Of a stretch of 64,000 bases of DNA, positions 27,602 through 36,655 are shown piece by piece. The notes beneath the pieces were generated by a model. It ran no database searches, was not told the DNA's origin, and saw only the letters and a list, made by a program, of their open reading frames with translations. The position numbers and the translations under genes were made by a program. Source of the stretch: Rhodobacter sp. (GTDB lineage: Bacteria > Pseudomonadota > Alphaproteobacteria > Rhodobacterales > Rhodobacteraceae); NCBI GenBank assembly GCA_030065095.1, contig JASJDP010000015.1, positions 60,750 to 124,749 on the forward strand, given 5' to 3'. Numbering within the stretch: the first letter of the stretch is position 1; each line of letters starts with the position of its first letter.

Positions 27602-28768
27602 TCAGCGGTCCTCGGGGGCGAGCTTGGCCATGTCGGCGTCGAAGACGAGCGGCGCGTCGGGGTCTGTCACGGCGGCCATGAGGTCGGCATAGATCGTCTC
27701 GGGGATGTCGCGGCCGCCGAGGCCGAGCGCGTGGTTGTGGATTTTCGGGGCGTTGGGGACGTCCGCGAGAGCGGCGGCAATCTCTGTCCCGAGAATGCCG
27801 CCCAGGCCCGGAGAAATGGCGCGGTCGATGACGATCAGGTGGTCGAGACCGTCTGTAGCCTCGATCAGCGCCTGGGCCGGGAAGGGGCGGAAACTGCGCA
27901 GCTTGATCAGCCTGGCGGGGCCCGCGTCCGGGTGGTGGGCCATGCCGGCGCGCAGCGTGCCGGTGGTCGAGCCCATGGCGACGATGCCGACCGCGGCGTC
28001 TTTGTCGCCCTCGACGGTCAGAAGCCCGCCGCAGGCCCGGCCCGTGGCACTTTCCCAGGCGCTGTCGGTGTCCGCAATGACCGACAGCGCCTTTGCCATG
28101 GCGGCGTGATGTGAGTGGCGGACTTCGGCGAAAAAACCGGGATCGACGAGGGTGCCGAGGGATTTCGGGTCCTGCGGGTCGAGTTTGCGGGCAAACTCGA
28201 AGGGCGGCAGGAAGGCGTCGACCGTGGCCTGATCGGGCAGGTCGATGACCTCCATCGTGTGGGTCAGGATGAAGCCGTCCATGCAGACCATGACCGGCAG
28301 TTCGGTTTCCTGGGTGATGCGGAAAGCCTGGATCGTGGTATCCACAGCCTCTTGATTGTCGGCGGCATGGAGCTGGATCCAGCCCGAGTCGCGCACCGCC
28401 ATCGAGTCGCCGTGGTCGTTCCAGATCGACAGCGGCGCCGACACCGCCCGGTTCGCCACCGTCATCACCAGCGGAATGCGCATGCCGGCGATGTTGAACA
28501 GCACCTCGGCCATCAGAAGCACGCCCTGCGAGGCGGTCGCGGTGTAGGCGCGCGCCCCGGCGGCGGCGGCACCGAGGACGACCGACGCGGCGGAAAACTC
28601 GGATTCGACGCTGACGAATTCGGTGTGCAGATCACCCTCGGCCACGAGTTTCGAGAGGTTCTCGACGATATGGGTCTGCGGCGTGATCGGGTAGGCCGCC
28701 ACGACATCGGGTTTGCACAGGCTCACGGCACGGGCGATCGCCTGGGAGCCTTCCAGCGCGTCACGCAT
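27602..28768 (-). CDS. porA: 2-oxoacid:ferredoxin oxidoreductase, alpha subunit
   Basis: The 388-residue alpha subunit contains the pyrimidine-binding thiamine domain (VVAAYPITPQTHIVENLS, FVSVESEFSAASVVLGAAAAG, TATASQGVLLMAEVL) and the second domain with GILGTEIAAAL. It lies between porG, which it overlaps by eight bases, and porB, 37 bases on. The start at 28768 gives the standard short N-terminus (MRDALEGSQAIARAV). Confidence 0.92.
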   Translation of the reverse strand: MRDALEGSQAIARAVSLCKPDVVAAYPITPQTHIVENLSKLVAEGDLHTEFVSVESEFSAASVVLGAAAAGARAYTATASQGVLLMAEVLFNIAGMRIPLVMTVANRAVSAPLSIWNDHGDSMAVRDSGWIQLHAADNQEAVDTTIQAFRITQETELPVMVCMDGFILTHTMEVIDLPDQATVDAFLPPFEFARKLDPQDPKSLGTLVDPGFFAEVRHSHHAAMAKALSVIADTDSAWESATGRACGGLLTVEGDKDAAVGIVAMGSTTGTLRAGMAHHPDAGPARLIKLRSFRPFPAQALIEATDGLDHLIVIDRAISPGLGGILGTEIAAALADVPNAPKIHNHALGLGGRDIPETIYADLMAAVTDPDAPLVFDADMAKLAPEDR

Positions 28769-29327
28769 CCTCTGTCTCCTTCCAGGCGCCGTCCGGCACG
28801 GCCCTGGCGGCGCGCTCGATGAGGCGGAGGTTGTTTTCCAGCACATCGCCGTGGAAGCGGCCCCTCAGCGCGGTGCCGAGGGCCTTGAGCGGCAGGATGC
28901 CGGTAAGGCCGAGGAACGCCGCCAGCAATGCGGTGTTGGGGATCGGACGGCCGATTTCCTCGACGGCCATCTGGGTCGCGTCGATGCAGAGCGCCCGGCA
29001 GCCGAAGGTGCTCGCCACCTCGTTGCTGTCCCGCGCCGAATTCACGATCATCGAACCGCCGTCCTTCAGCCCCGATGTCAGGTTCGGATCGATCAGGAGC
29101 GAATCGTCCTGCACGATCAGCCAGTCGGGGGTGCGGACCTGGCTGCGCAGGTGGATCGGGTCGTGCCCGATGCGCACGAAGGCGGTGACGGGCGCGCCGC
29201 GGCGTTCCGCGCCAAAGGCGGGGAACGCCTGGCACATCAAGCCGGCCTCAAAGGCGGCGGTGGCAAGCAGATAGGCGGCGGCAACGCTGCCCTGACCGCC
29301 CCGGCCGTGGATTCGGAACTCAATCAT
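28761..29327 (-). CDS. porG: 2-oxoacid:ferredoxin oxidoreductase, gamma subunit
   Basis: The 188-residue gamma subunit shows the family opening IEFRIHGRGGQGSVAAAYLLA and FGAERRGAPVTAFVRIG. It is the first gene of the por operon. Its start at 29327 is 35 bases from an FNR-type box, so the operon is probably induced at low oxygen. A complete PorGAB plus ferredoxin-flavoprotein set is notable in an otherwise aerobic-looking genome region. Confidence 0.92.
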   Translation of the reverse strand: MIEFRIHGRGGQGSVAAAYLLATAAFEAGLMCQAFPAFGAERRGAPVTAFVRIGHDPIHLRSQVRTPDWLIVQDDSLLIDPNLTSGLKDGGSMIVNSARDSNEVASTFGCRALCIDATQMAVEEIGRPIPNTALLAAFLGLTGILPLKALGTALRGRFHGDVLENNLRLIERAARAVPDGAWKETEDA

Positions 29328-29361
29328 GACCGGCAGTCTAGGGGCCGGGAAAGGTGCGGCC

Positions 29362-29375
29362 TTGATGCAGGTCAA
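29362..29375 (-). promoter_or_regulatory. FNR/FnrL-type box upstream of porG
   Basis: On the minus strand the sequence reads TTGAC-CTGC-ATCAA, matching the TTGAY-N4-RTCAA consensus of FNR-family oxygen regulators. It is centred about 42 bases before the porG start codon, suitable for activation. The regulator (FnrL, Dnr or NnrR class) cannot be told apart from the site. Confidence 0.6.
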
Positions 29376-29752
29376 GGACGCCGGCGTTGGTGGGAACGGC
29401 TGCTTGGGCGGGCCGCGAGTTCGGCGCAGAGAGCGAGGTTGGAGGGTTGCGGCGGCGGCAGAGTCCGCCAAGTCGCCACTTGGTTGAAGCGAACATCGCC
29501 GATCCGGGGAGACGCCGCGCCGGGGATTGAAATTGAACGGCAGCCAAGGATCGCAAGCCACCCCTGCAAGGCACTCGCAGCGCATCGCGCTTTAGCCATT
29601 TGGCATTGTTCCGGATTGCTCCCCGGCGTCGTCCATGAGGAAGGTGGGGATCTGGCCGCTGTCCTCGAATGGCGGCCATAAAGGCGTCGGAACTGCCGAT
29701 TTCTGTGCTAGGCTGCGGCCATTGCTTCGATACATTCGGGAAATTCTTTGCC

Positions 29753-31462
29753 ATGCGCGTCGAAAAGAACGGGATTTCCGTCCATGCAATCGCCGGCAAC
29801 CGCACCGTTCTGTTCGGGATGGACGCCGATGCCGACGCCCGCAGGGGCCTGCTTGGCTTTGCGTTTGGCCGGAAGACGGACGACCGCGTGCGCTGGATGC
29901 GGGGGTTCAAGTTCTTCGAGGCCACGGCCGCCGATCCGCGCCCGGGCGAGCGGCGGACGACCGAGGATCACCCGATCCAGAGCTTTCAGTGGGGCGACTA
30001 CTCCGTCGATCCCGGCAGCCGCCGCGACTATGTCGTCAAGGCAGTCTACGGCACGCCCACGGCCCTGACCTACGGGCCGGATATCGATATCGCCGCCACC
30101 ACCTACAATGCCCCCTCCGACAGCCACCAGGTCTATTTCAACCGCGGCGCCATCCCCAGCCAGGCCTTTGCCGACCGGTTCGGCAACGCCGGACCCACGG
30201 TCGAAGAGACCGCCGATCCGGACAACGCCAAGACCGCGTGGCTGTCGCGCGGGCTGCTTGAGGCGGCGCTGGCCTATATCGGACAGGCCCGTGGCCCGGC
30301 GTTCGAGCTGCGCGTTGCCGCCTACGAGTTCTATTACAAACCCATTCTGCTGGCGCTGAAGCGGGCCGCGCAGCGGGGGGCCGTCGTGCGGATCAGCTTT
30401 GACGGGGGCGACCAGCGCCGGGACGGGACGATCAGGGCAAGTTCGATCAGCACCGAAAACCTGGCGAAGATCGCAGAATACGGCCTCGATGCAGAGCCGA
30501 CGTTGTCACTGCATCCGCGCACGATGTTCTCGAAGATCCCGCATAACAAATTCATCGTGCTTCTGAGGAACGGTGTGCCCGAGCAGGTGTGGACCGGATC
30601 GACGAATTTCACGCCGTCGGGGTTTCTCGGCCAGTCCAACGTCGGCCATGTCGTGCGCGAGCCCTCTGCGGCTGCGGCCTACAACACCTATTGGGAGGCG
30701 ATATCGAAAGATCCCGCCACCCGCGGTTTCAAGGATTTCAATACCGCCATCTTCCCCGGGCCCGTCGGCGATATCCCGCCGGATAGCCTGGTGCCGGTCT
30801 TCTCGCCGCGCCGCAGGGGCATGCTGGAGTGGTATGCCGGCATGCTCGAACAGGCGGCCGAAAGCGCGATGTTCACGGCTGCGTTCGGCGTGGCCCGGCC
30901 ATTGGCCGAAAAATTCGCCGCCGACCGCGATTTCCTGCGCTTTCTGCTGATGGAGCGCCGAGACCGCAATCCCGAGACCATGGAGTTGCTGGAACGCGAC
31001 CGCGACACCCGAATCGCGCTGGGATCGGGGCTTAATTCCTGGGCAATCCGGCTGAAGCTCGACGGTCACGCCCTGGACGCATGGTTCAAGGCCGAGGAGC
31101 ATTTCCGCACTCAGGGCCATATCTTCTACATCCACACCAAATACATGCTGCTCGACGCGCTGAGCGACGATCCCAAGCTTTTCACCGGATCGGCGAATTT
31201 TTCGGCGCCCTCGGTCGAGGGCAACGACGAGAACATGATCCTGATGCGGGGGCCCGCGTTCAAGCGTGTGGCAGAGGTTTACGCAACCGAATTCATGCGG
31301 CTTTTCAATCATCTCTATTTCCGCACCGTCGTCCTTCGCCGGGCGCGGGCGGGGATCGGCGCACAAAAGGGCGTGGCGATGCTGGATCCGACCGACGGCT
31401 GGGTCGCCCGGCATTTCCGGACCGGCAGCTACCACGACCGAAAGCGCAAGCTGTTCCGCTAG
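29753..31462 (+). CDS. Phospholipase D-fold protein
   Basis: The 569-residue protein has two PLD-like repeats. The first has HNKFIVLL and GSTNFTPSG, where the aspartate of the HxKxxxxD motif is missing. The second has HTKYMLLDALSDD and GSANFSAPS, with the motif complete. The fold is shared by phospholipases D, cardiolipin synthases and some nucleases. No signal peptide is seen. The N-terminal 170 residues are not recognised. The start at 29753 (MRVEKNGISVHAI) is preferred over the upstream frame to 29669. Substrate unknown. Confidence 0.78.
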   Translation: MRVEKNGISVHAIAGNRTVLFGMDADADARRGLLGFAFGRKTDDRVRWMRGFKFFEATAADPRPGERRTTEDHPIQSFQWGDYSVDPGSRRDYVVKAVYGTPTALTYGPDIDIAATTYNAPSDSHQVYFNRGAIPSQAFADRFGNAGPTVEETADPDNAKTAWLSRGLLEAALAYIGQARGPAFELRVAAYEFYYKPILLALKRAAQRGAVVRISFDGGDQRRDGTIRASSISTENLAKIAEYGLDAEPTLSLHPRTMFSKIPHNKFIVLLRNGVPEQVWTGSTNFTPSGFLGQSNVGHVVREPSAAAAYNTYWEAISKDPATRGFKDFNTAIFPGPVGDIPPDSLVPVFSPRRRGMLEWYAGMLEQAAESAMFTAAFGVARPLAEKFAADRDFLRFLLMERRDRNPETMELLERDRDTRIALGSGLNSWAIRLKLDGHALDAWFKAEEHFRTQGHIFYIHTKYMLLDALSDDPKLFTGSANFSAPSVEGNDENMILMRGPAFKRVAEVYATEFMRLFNHLYFRTVVLRRARAGIGAQKGVAMLDPTDGWVARHFRTGSYHDRKRKLFR

Positions 31463-31548
31463 GCGCCGGCATGCAACCGATTGCACGCATCTCTGGTGGC
31501 AGGCGGAACAAACCCGCTATGTCAGGGGCAGGCAGTCAGGAGCGTGCA

Positions 31549-32469
31549 ATGAGATTCGGGCGGTTGGCGGCACTGATCATCGCGGCGTTCGCCGGTTTCG
31601 CACCGGCGGCGGAGCCGCAAGCGGCGGAGTGTAGCGGGGGTCTTTGCACCGAAGCCCGTGTCTGGACGGTGGCCGAGCTTTCCGAAGACTTCCGCCATGG
31701 GTTCGAGATCGCCGAAACCGAGATCGATCTTCTGGCCGCCCTGGAACAGCAGCGCTGGCGCGAGCTTCGGTTTCGTGCCGATGCCCCGGCGCGGATCTAT
31801 ACCGACTTGCGGATCGATACCGGCTACCGGCCGGCGGATTGGCCCGACGGTGCCGACCTGCCGCAAGAGGGACCGGCGCTCCGCATGCTCTACAGCCTCG
31901 ACGGGAATGCCTATCGCCCGATGGCCAGCGGCTTTGCCGTGCCCGACGGGGCCGTGGTGTCGGTCATCGTCGGGCAACCTACGGCACGGTCCGGCACGGC
32001 GGGGATGACCTTCTTTCCGGCCCGATGGACGCTGACGGTCACGGCGCGCCGGACCTGGGCCGAAGGCGGGACGCCCCCTGCCGCCGAGGCCGGAGCGCCG
32101 GTTAGCCGGATGCCGGACGATCCGCGGCCCGAATTCGATCCGCTGCCGGGCAACCCTGCGGCAACCGAACCGGCAGGATGCATCGGCCCGGAGTGCACGC
32201 CGGCAGCCCCGCCGGCCGCCGCCGAGGACGCACCGCCCGGCCGCGTGGCCGCGCCCGGCGGCGACCCGGTGGCGGCAGAACTTCAGGCGGAACTGGCGCG
32301 GGTGGGCTGCTACCGCGCGGAGGTGGACGGCCTTTGGGGCCCGGCCTCGCGCGCGGCGATGGCCGCCTTCAATCGGGAGACCGGAGGAAAAGAGCCGGTG
32401 GCCGCTCCGACCGCCGGGGCGCTGGTCGCCGTCGCGCGGGTGCCTGCAACGGTCTGCGGCGCGGACTGA
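31549..32469 (+). CDS. Secreted protein with a peptidoglycan-binding-like C-terminus
   Basis: The 306-residue protein begins with a signal peptide (LAALIIAAFAGFAPAAEPQA). A beta-rich middle (LRIDTGYRPADWP, RMLYSLDGNAYRPM) and a proline/alanine-rich linker with two cysteines in GCIGPECTP follow. The last 60 residues (LQAELARVGCYRAEVDGLWGPASRAAMAAFN) match the peptidoglycan_binding_1 fold. It probably acts in the periplasm on or near the cell wall. The ATG at 31549 has CAGGAG upstream. It follows the PLD-fold gene after 86 bases; no functional link is evident. Confidence 0.75.
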   Translation: MRFGRLAALIIAAFAGFAPAAEPQAAECSGGLCTEARVWTVAELSEDFRHGFEIAETEIDLLAALEQQRWRELRFRADAPARIYTDLRIDTGYRPADWPDGADLPQEGPALRMLYSLDGNAYRPMASGFAVPDGAVVSVIVGQPTARSGTAGMTFFPARWTLTVTARRTWAEGGTPPAAEAGAPVSRMPDDPRPEFDPLPGNPAATEPAGCIGPECTPAAPPAAAEDAPPGRVAAPGGDPVAAELQAELARVGCYRAEVDGLWGPASRAAMAAFNRETGGKEPVAAPTAGALVAVARVPATVCGAD

Positions 32470-32798
32470 TGCACCGTGCGCGCTGGCTTCATCCTCAGCC
32501 GTCACAGCTTTCCTTGGACTCGGTGCGCTGTCGATCAAGAGGCGGCGAAGCGTGCGCCTACTGCAGACGCCGCGACCTTGGCGCCCGGTGGATTCGAGCA
32601 GACGCAACGGCACTCGATGGACACGCGCACGGCCGATGATTGAGCCTCCATCGCAAACGTACGGACCGCAATGTCCGTGCCTGCGATGCCATATGCGTTT
32701 CTCTGGCCGCCGATTTCCGCACAAGCGCCGACCCGGCGCCGGAATTCCGGCAACGCCTCTTGCCCCCTTGCGCCCGATCCGGCTAGAACGCCGCTGTC
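32470..32798. other. Gap before tRNA-Ser
   Basis: I see no gene in these 329 bases. A hairpin ACGGAC-CGCAAT-GTCCGT lies near 32660-32680. The 3' end holds the promoter of the tRNA gene. Open frames on both strands lack coding character. Confidence 0.5.
32760..32789 (+). promoter_or_regulatory. Promoter of tRNA-Ser
   Basis: TTGCCC at 32760-32765 and TAGAAC at 32784-32789 are separated by 18 bases and end ten bases before the mature tRNA. The -10 is identical to that of rplM. Confidence 0.5.
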
Positions 32799-32888
32799 GG
32801 AGAGGTGGCCGAGTGGTCGAAGGCGCACGCCTGGAACGCGTGTAGGCGGGAAACCGTCTCCAGGGTTCGAATCCCTGTCTCTCCGCCA
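32799..32888 (+). tRNA. tRNA-Ser (anticodon GGA)
   Basis: The 90-base gene folds as a class II tRNA. GGAGAGG opens the acceptor stem and pairs with TCTCTCC (one G-U pair). The anticodon stem CACGC/GCGTG holds the loop CTGGAAC, so the anticodon is GGA and it reads UCC/UCU. A long variable arm (about TAGGCGGGAAACCGTCT) and the T arm GGGTTCGAATCCC follow. The discriminator is G and the CCA is encoded. The 3' end borders a recombinase remnant and the start of the accessory region. Confidence 0.97.
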
Positions 32889-33233
32889 TTTTGCTTTCCT
32901 CGTCTGGAAGATCGGCTAAGACGTTGAAGGGTAGGGTCGTTTTTGCGGTTCGAGACCCACGATTCCGGATGTATAGAACGGGGGCAGCAAAAACGAGCGT
33001 CAGAACCGTTTGACGGTCCCCACTGCGCTCAGAAGCACACAGTTTCCAAGGGTTTGCCAGAAACTCCATTGCGGTTCGAAAACTCGCGTCGAAGCCCTTG
33101 GGTTTCGGCTTCATTTCTTCGAGATCTTCGGCGATGAGGGCCTTTTGCGACTCAAGCCGTTCGAGTTCCCGCTCAATTGCCATAACTGCGGCGTAGCTTT
33201 CGATTAACAGCAGGCGTTTGGCGGCGCGGCCAA
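32889..33233 (-). pseudogene. C-terminal remnant of a site-specific serine recombinase
   Basis: The frame carries the tail typical of large serine recombinases: a coiled stretch IERELERLESQKALIAEDL, then [20 protein letters not shown] and a closing LPFNVLADL. The resolvase and recombinase domains are gone; an in-frame stop lies just upstream at about 33234. The frame then reads through the tRNA-Ser gene on the antisense strand ([19 protein letters not shown]), a known spurious extension. The remnant abuts the tRNA, so the ancestral element probably sat at this tRNA gene. Confidence 0.75.
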
Positions 33234-33388
33234 TTCACCAGCATCGCCAAAAATGGTCGCGTTTGGCGGTGCTTTTTCAGCACGATGCCTTCGGCTTCGA
33301 CGTCGTCGCACATCTCGAAGGCCAACAGGGTTTCGGTTAGTGCCGCGGCCACATCGCACTCCTGGTTTCGGCAGGTCCCACCGTTGGT

Positions 33389-34177
33389 TCACCTTTCGCC
33401 GACAATCCCATTGAGTGCCGCCATGACCGCGGCAACATGATCAGCCTGCTGGGCGCCGGGGTGCGGCAGGGCGAACCTGCCGGCGTCATTGTCGAAATGC
33501 TTGCCCGTCATCGACACGAATTCATCCGACAAAGCCGCGCGGATGAGTATGTCGGCGCCGATTTCGATGTCGTTTCCCGCGATGCCGAAGCCTTCCTTTA
33601 CCATCTTCGTCGCCAAGAGCGAGCCGGGATCGACGGAGACCACCAGGGGGCCGTCCGGCAGCTCGGTGGCCAAGGCCTGCGACCAGATCGTGATCGCCGG
33701 TTTGCTTTGCGAATAGGCCTCCATATCGCCCAGATCACGGCCTCCGGCCATCGCCGTCACGTCCACGGGTGCTTGGGCTGCTGACGAGAGGTTCAGAATC
33801 CGCCCGCTACTTGGAATGATCGGCAACAGCTCTCGCGTCAGAACGTAAGGCGCGATCGTGTTGACTTCGAACCGTATGTCGCGCCCGGAGACGGTCCTGG
33901 TGTTCGCGCTCTTCAGGATGCCTGCGTTGTTGATCAGCACATCGAGACGGGTGTGCCGCTCTCGCACCAGCGCGGCCATGGAATGGACGTCTTCAAGGTG
34001 TGACAAATCAGCGAGATAGGTTTCAGCGTCCGGCCCGATTTCGTCAGCAGCGGTTTTCAACTTTTCGGCGTTCCGCCCGTGAAGCAAGACCTTGTGGCCC
34101 TGTTCCGCCAGTCGCCGTGCCGTCGGCCGGCCGATGCCGTCGGTCGCGCCCGTGATCAGGATGGTTTTTCTCATCAT
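33389..34177 (-). CDS. Short-chain dehydrogenase/reductase
   Basis: The 262-residue protein is a classical SDR: cofactor motif TGATDGIGRPTARRL at the start, NNAG in LINNAGIL, catalytic Ser in LNLSSAAQ and YxxxK as AYSQSK. The HGRN after the second strand favours NADPH. The last part has some unusual residues but the length is normal. The ATG at 34177 (ATGATG) has AGGA six bases upstream and overlaps a 36-codon upstream frame. It appears intact cargo of the accessory region; substrate unknown. Confidence 0.85.
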   Translation of the reverse strand: MMRKTILITGATDGIGRPTARRLAEQGHKVLLHGRNAEKLKTAADEIGPDAETYLADLSHLEDVHSMAALVRERHTRLDVLINNAGILKSANTRTVSGRDIRFEVNTIAPYVLTRELLPIIPSSGRILNLSSAAQAPVDVTAMAGGRDLGDMEAYSQSKPAITIWSQALATELPDGPLVVSVDPGSLLATKMVKEGFGIAGNDIEIGADILIRAALSDEFVSMTGKHFDNDAGRFALPHPGAQQADHVAAVMAALNGIVGER

Positions 34178-34284
34178 TTCGGTTCCTGGATATGGAATTC
34201 GGGGAGCAATTCTTGCGAGAGCCGGGTCAATGTCGTCTCGATGTCTGCCCGAATGAAACGCAGGTTCAGCGCGACGTGATTCAT
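34174..34284 (-). CDS. Short upstream frame coupled to the SDR gene, possibly a gene remnant
   Basis: A 36-codon frame (MNHVALNLRFIRADIETTL...) ends with a TGA that overlaps the SDR start, so it is or was translationally coupled. Similarity to coding sequence cannot be judged from so few residues. The IS110 remnant ends about 14 bases upstream, so this may be the surviving 3' end of a longer gene cut by the insertion. Confidence 0.35.
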   Translation of the reverse strand: MNHVALNLRFIRADIETTLTRLSQELLPEFHIQEPK

Positions 34285-34298
34285 TCCGAGCACCTAAA

Positions 34299-35065
34299 GC
34301 ACCGACATCCGCCGTCCGGCTGAACCTCTCCGCGTGATCCACGGTGGCGATGAAGCCGAGCGAGACCATCACACCGACGCCTGGCACCGTCATCAGCCGA
34401 CGGGCGAGCGGTCTTTCTTTGGCGATGGCCTTCAGCTCATCTTCGAGGTCCTCGGCGACGGCGCAAAGCGTCTCGTGCAGCGGGATGAAGCTGTCGGCGA
34501 TCACCGCCAGGAACGGACCGCGCTCCGCCGCCCGGGCGAGCTGTTCGCGGACCTCGACCCGCCTCCGGCGCTGGCTGATCGACGTCAGACGGATGCCGTG
34601 GGTCTTCAGCGCACCGCGAACATGCGCTTCCAGGTCCCTGCGCAGCCGCACCATCCGCTCGCGGGCGTTCAGCAGCAGATGCAGCTGATCGGCGGCCTCG
34701 CTGCGGGTGTGGACCTCGCTGAACCAGCCGGTGCGCGCTAACTATGCCAGACCCTCTGCATCCGCCTTATCCGACTTGTTCAGCCTCGCCGACAGCGCCT
34801 TGTGCGCCAGCCGCGCGTCGATGCAGACGATCGGAAGCCCGAGCTTCGCCAGCTGGCGATGCAGCCAGATCGCAAGCTGACCGCTCTCATGAACGATCCG
34901 TGCGGGCACGGCGCCCTTGTCCGGCAGGAACCTCTGAATAGCATCGGGGCTCGTCATCACCGATCCACGGGCAACCACGCACCCAGCGTCATCGACGACG
35001 CAAATCGAAACTTCTTTGAGCGACACGTCCAAACCGGCATAGTACTCGACGGCCGTTCTCCACAT
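34299..35065 (-). pseudogene. IS110-family transposase, nonsense-mutated and 3' truncated
   Basis: The N-terminal DEDD domain is clear (EYYAGLDVSLKEVSICVV, CIDARLAHKALSARLNKSDK). An in-frame TAG at 34742-34744 interrupts it in EGLA-stop-LARTGWFSEV, where glutamine is expected. Beyond it the same frame continues with ARERMVRLRRDLEAHVRG and MTVPGVGVMVSLGFIA of the second domain. Similarity then breaks off at about 34298 after FSRTADVGA, so the C-terminus is lost. The enzyme would not be functional. Confidence 0.85.
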
Positions 35066-35569
35066 GGCTTGATTGGCGAGGCCAGCCTAGCTGGACCTCG
35101 TACGCCTAAGGAGAGCGGCCGCCGCGATCACGCCATGTTGATTCTGAGCGCCCCGCGGCGCCGACTATTGCTCAAAGGGTTAGTACGGCCAGAAACCCCA
35201 TGCAGATCCGAAAAGCTTTTGGCACGTTTTTGACTGTACCGTTACTAAACCGCCGTTCGCGGCACTGTCCCGAACGGGATTATGGGCTCCGAGCCAACCG
35301 CCCAGGCCGAAGCGGTGAAGGTTACGTCCCGGAATCCGAATGACCGAGGCTTGCTCCGATCGCTTGACTCTGCTTTGCGGGCCGTTTGGCTCGATCATCC
35401 GGTTTCGATTCGCGTTACATCCGCCTGCATTCTGCACCGCGTCGGTCCGAATCGAGCCCGTTTCGACGGATGCTGCGCCGTTCATGAATGTCTGGTTCCG
35501 ACGCGAGCAGGATGAGTTGTTCTCCGCAAGAACGTTGCGAACGGTGGTCTTACCCTTCCTTTACCAATC
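35066..35569. other. Gap between the IS110 remnant and the toxin gene
   Basis: No gene is recognised in these 504 bases. The first 90 bases may be the left flank of the IS110 element. The rest has small open frames on both strands without family features or good ribosome sites. Base composition falls toward the toxin gene. Confidence 0.5.
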
Positions 35570-36654
35570 ATGAATAGACCTGTCCCGCACGTGCTCGGAG
35601 GTTCCATGCAACACAGTTTCGGCGACTTCCTCAGATATGGCGGCAATGGACAATACGTTTTATCGCCTCTGCGCGAACGCGTTACTGGTCGGCCCTTTGC
35701 TCTTTCCTTAAAGTCTACTTTCCCAAACTACTCCGCTCTGCGAGCCGAATTCAGCGACCGCCTGGATCAAGTGACCGCCGAAAATACGTGGATGCTGGTG
35801 AACGCTTTGACGCCCCCAGATACAGTGCCAAACGTCTCCGAGGCTGACATGAGAGACGTATCAGATGCCAAGGAAGAAGCACTAAACACTTGGGACACGC
35901 GCCTTGAGAATATATTCAATGAGTACCAAAACCACCCACAGCGACTGAGGCCGCTACGCACGGCCATGGAAGAACGCCTGTTGCGGGCATTTGCAGGTCT
36001 GATTAACCAGCTTCGACAAGAAGACCTTGGCATTGAACGGTATATTTGGCGCTCACGAGACGACGCTAAAGTACGCGATAGTCATGCAGAATATGACGAC
36101 CGGGTGTTTCGTTGGGATGATCCCCCCGCGGGCGGGCATCCAGGCGAAGCGCATAACTGCAGGTGCCATGCTGAACCTATTGCGCCGGCGCCTCAAAGCA
36201 ACGTAATTCTAGCCGACTTTGATGGTGGCGTACCTCTACAAGATTTGTTGGAGCATGAAGCTCGCGGAGGGCATACCATTGCTCAACACGTTGGAAAGAG
36301 CGACGACTTCCTGCTCAGATCTGTCACAACCACACGCGCTCGATCCCCATTCCTTAGCCTTTATCGCTATCGCCATGGGTCATTTCTTCGCTTGATGCCG
36401 CGCGCAAGTTGACGAATTCCAACCTTGCTAACAATGCAGCTGCAGTCGAAGCTGTTGCAAGTGGGAGGATCAATAGGGCATTCTTGACCAGCGAATTCTC
36501 TTCGCCGACAGGAACGGAGGCGTTCCGAGTGACCCAACGACGCTCATCTCCCGTAATTCTTCGACAGACGTTCGGCGTCGGAACTGTTATCGAGCATGCC
36601 CCAGATATGCCGGATGGCTTTGTCATCATCACCTCGTATCCAAGGAGGGACTGA
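35570..36654 (+). pseudogene. MuF-domain protein with RNase A-like toxin C-terminus, interrupted by a one-base frameshift
   Basis: The frame from 35570 encodes a helical N-terminal part. It is followed by a phage Mu F-like domain with the motif RSRDDAKVRDSHAEYDDRVF and the cysteine pair NCRCHAEP (about residues 160-205). Next comes the start of a bacterial RNase A-like toxin domain (LLEHEARGGHTIAQHVGKS). At about 36383-36386 the frame is lost in a TTT run. Frame +1 continues exactly as expected (SSLDAARKLTNSNLANNAAA, then PDGFVIITSYPRRD) to a stop at 36652-36654. Adding one T would restore about 361 codons. His in GGHTI and Thr/Tyr in ITSY are expected catalytic residues of this family (from memory of CdiA-CT Ykris). 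The GC content is well below the surroundings. Confidence 0.82.
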
Positions 36655-36655
36655 C

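Noticed and set aside
29669..29752. Longer N-terminus for the PLD-fold protein
   Set aside because: The added 28 residues have no family character and the ATG at 29753 gives a more natural start.
31522..33183. 553-codon minus-strand frame running through tRNA-Ser
   Set aside because: Only the first part is a recombinase tail; the rest is antisense to the tRNA and to the secreted protein gene.
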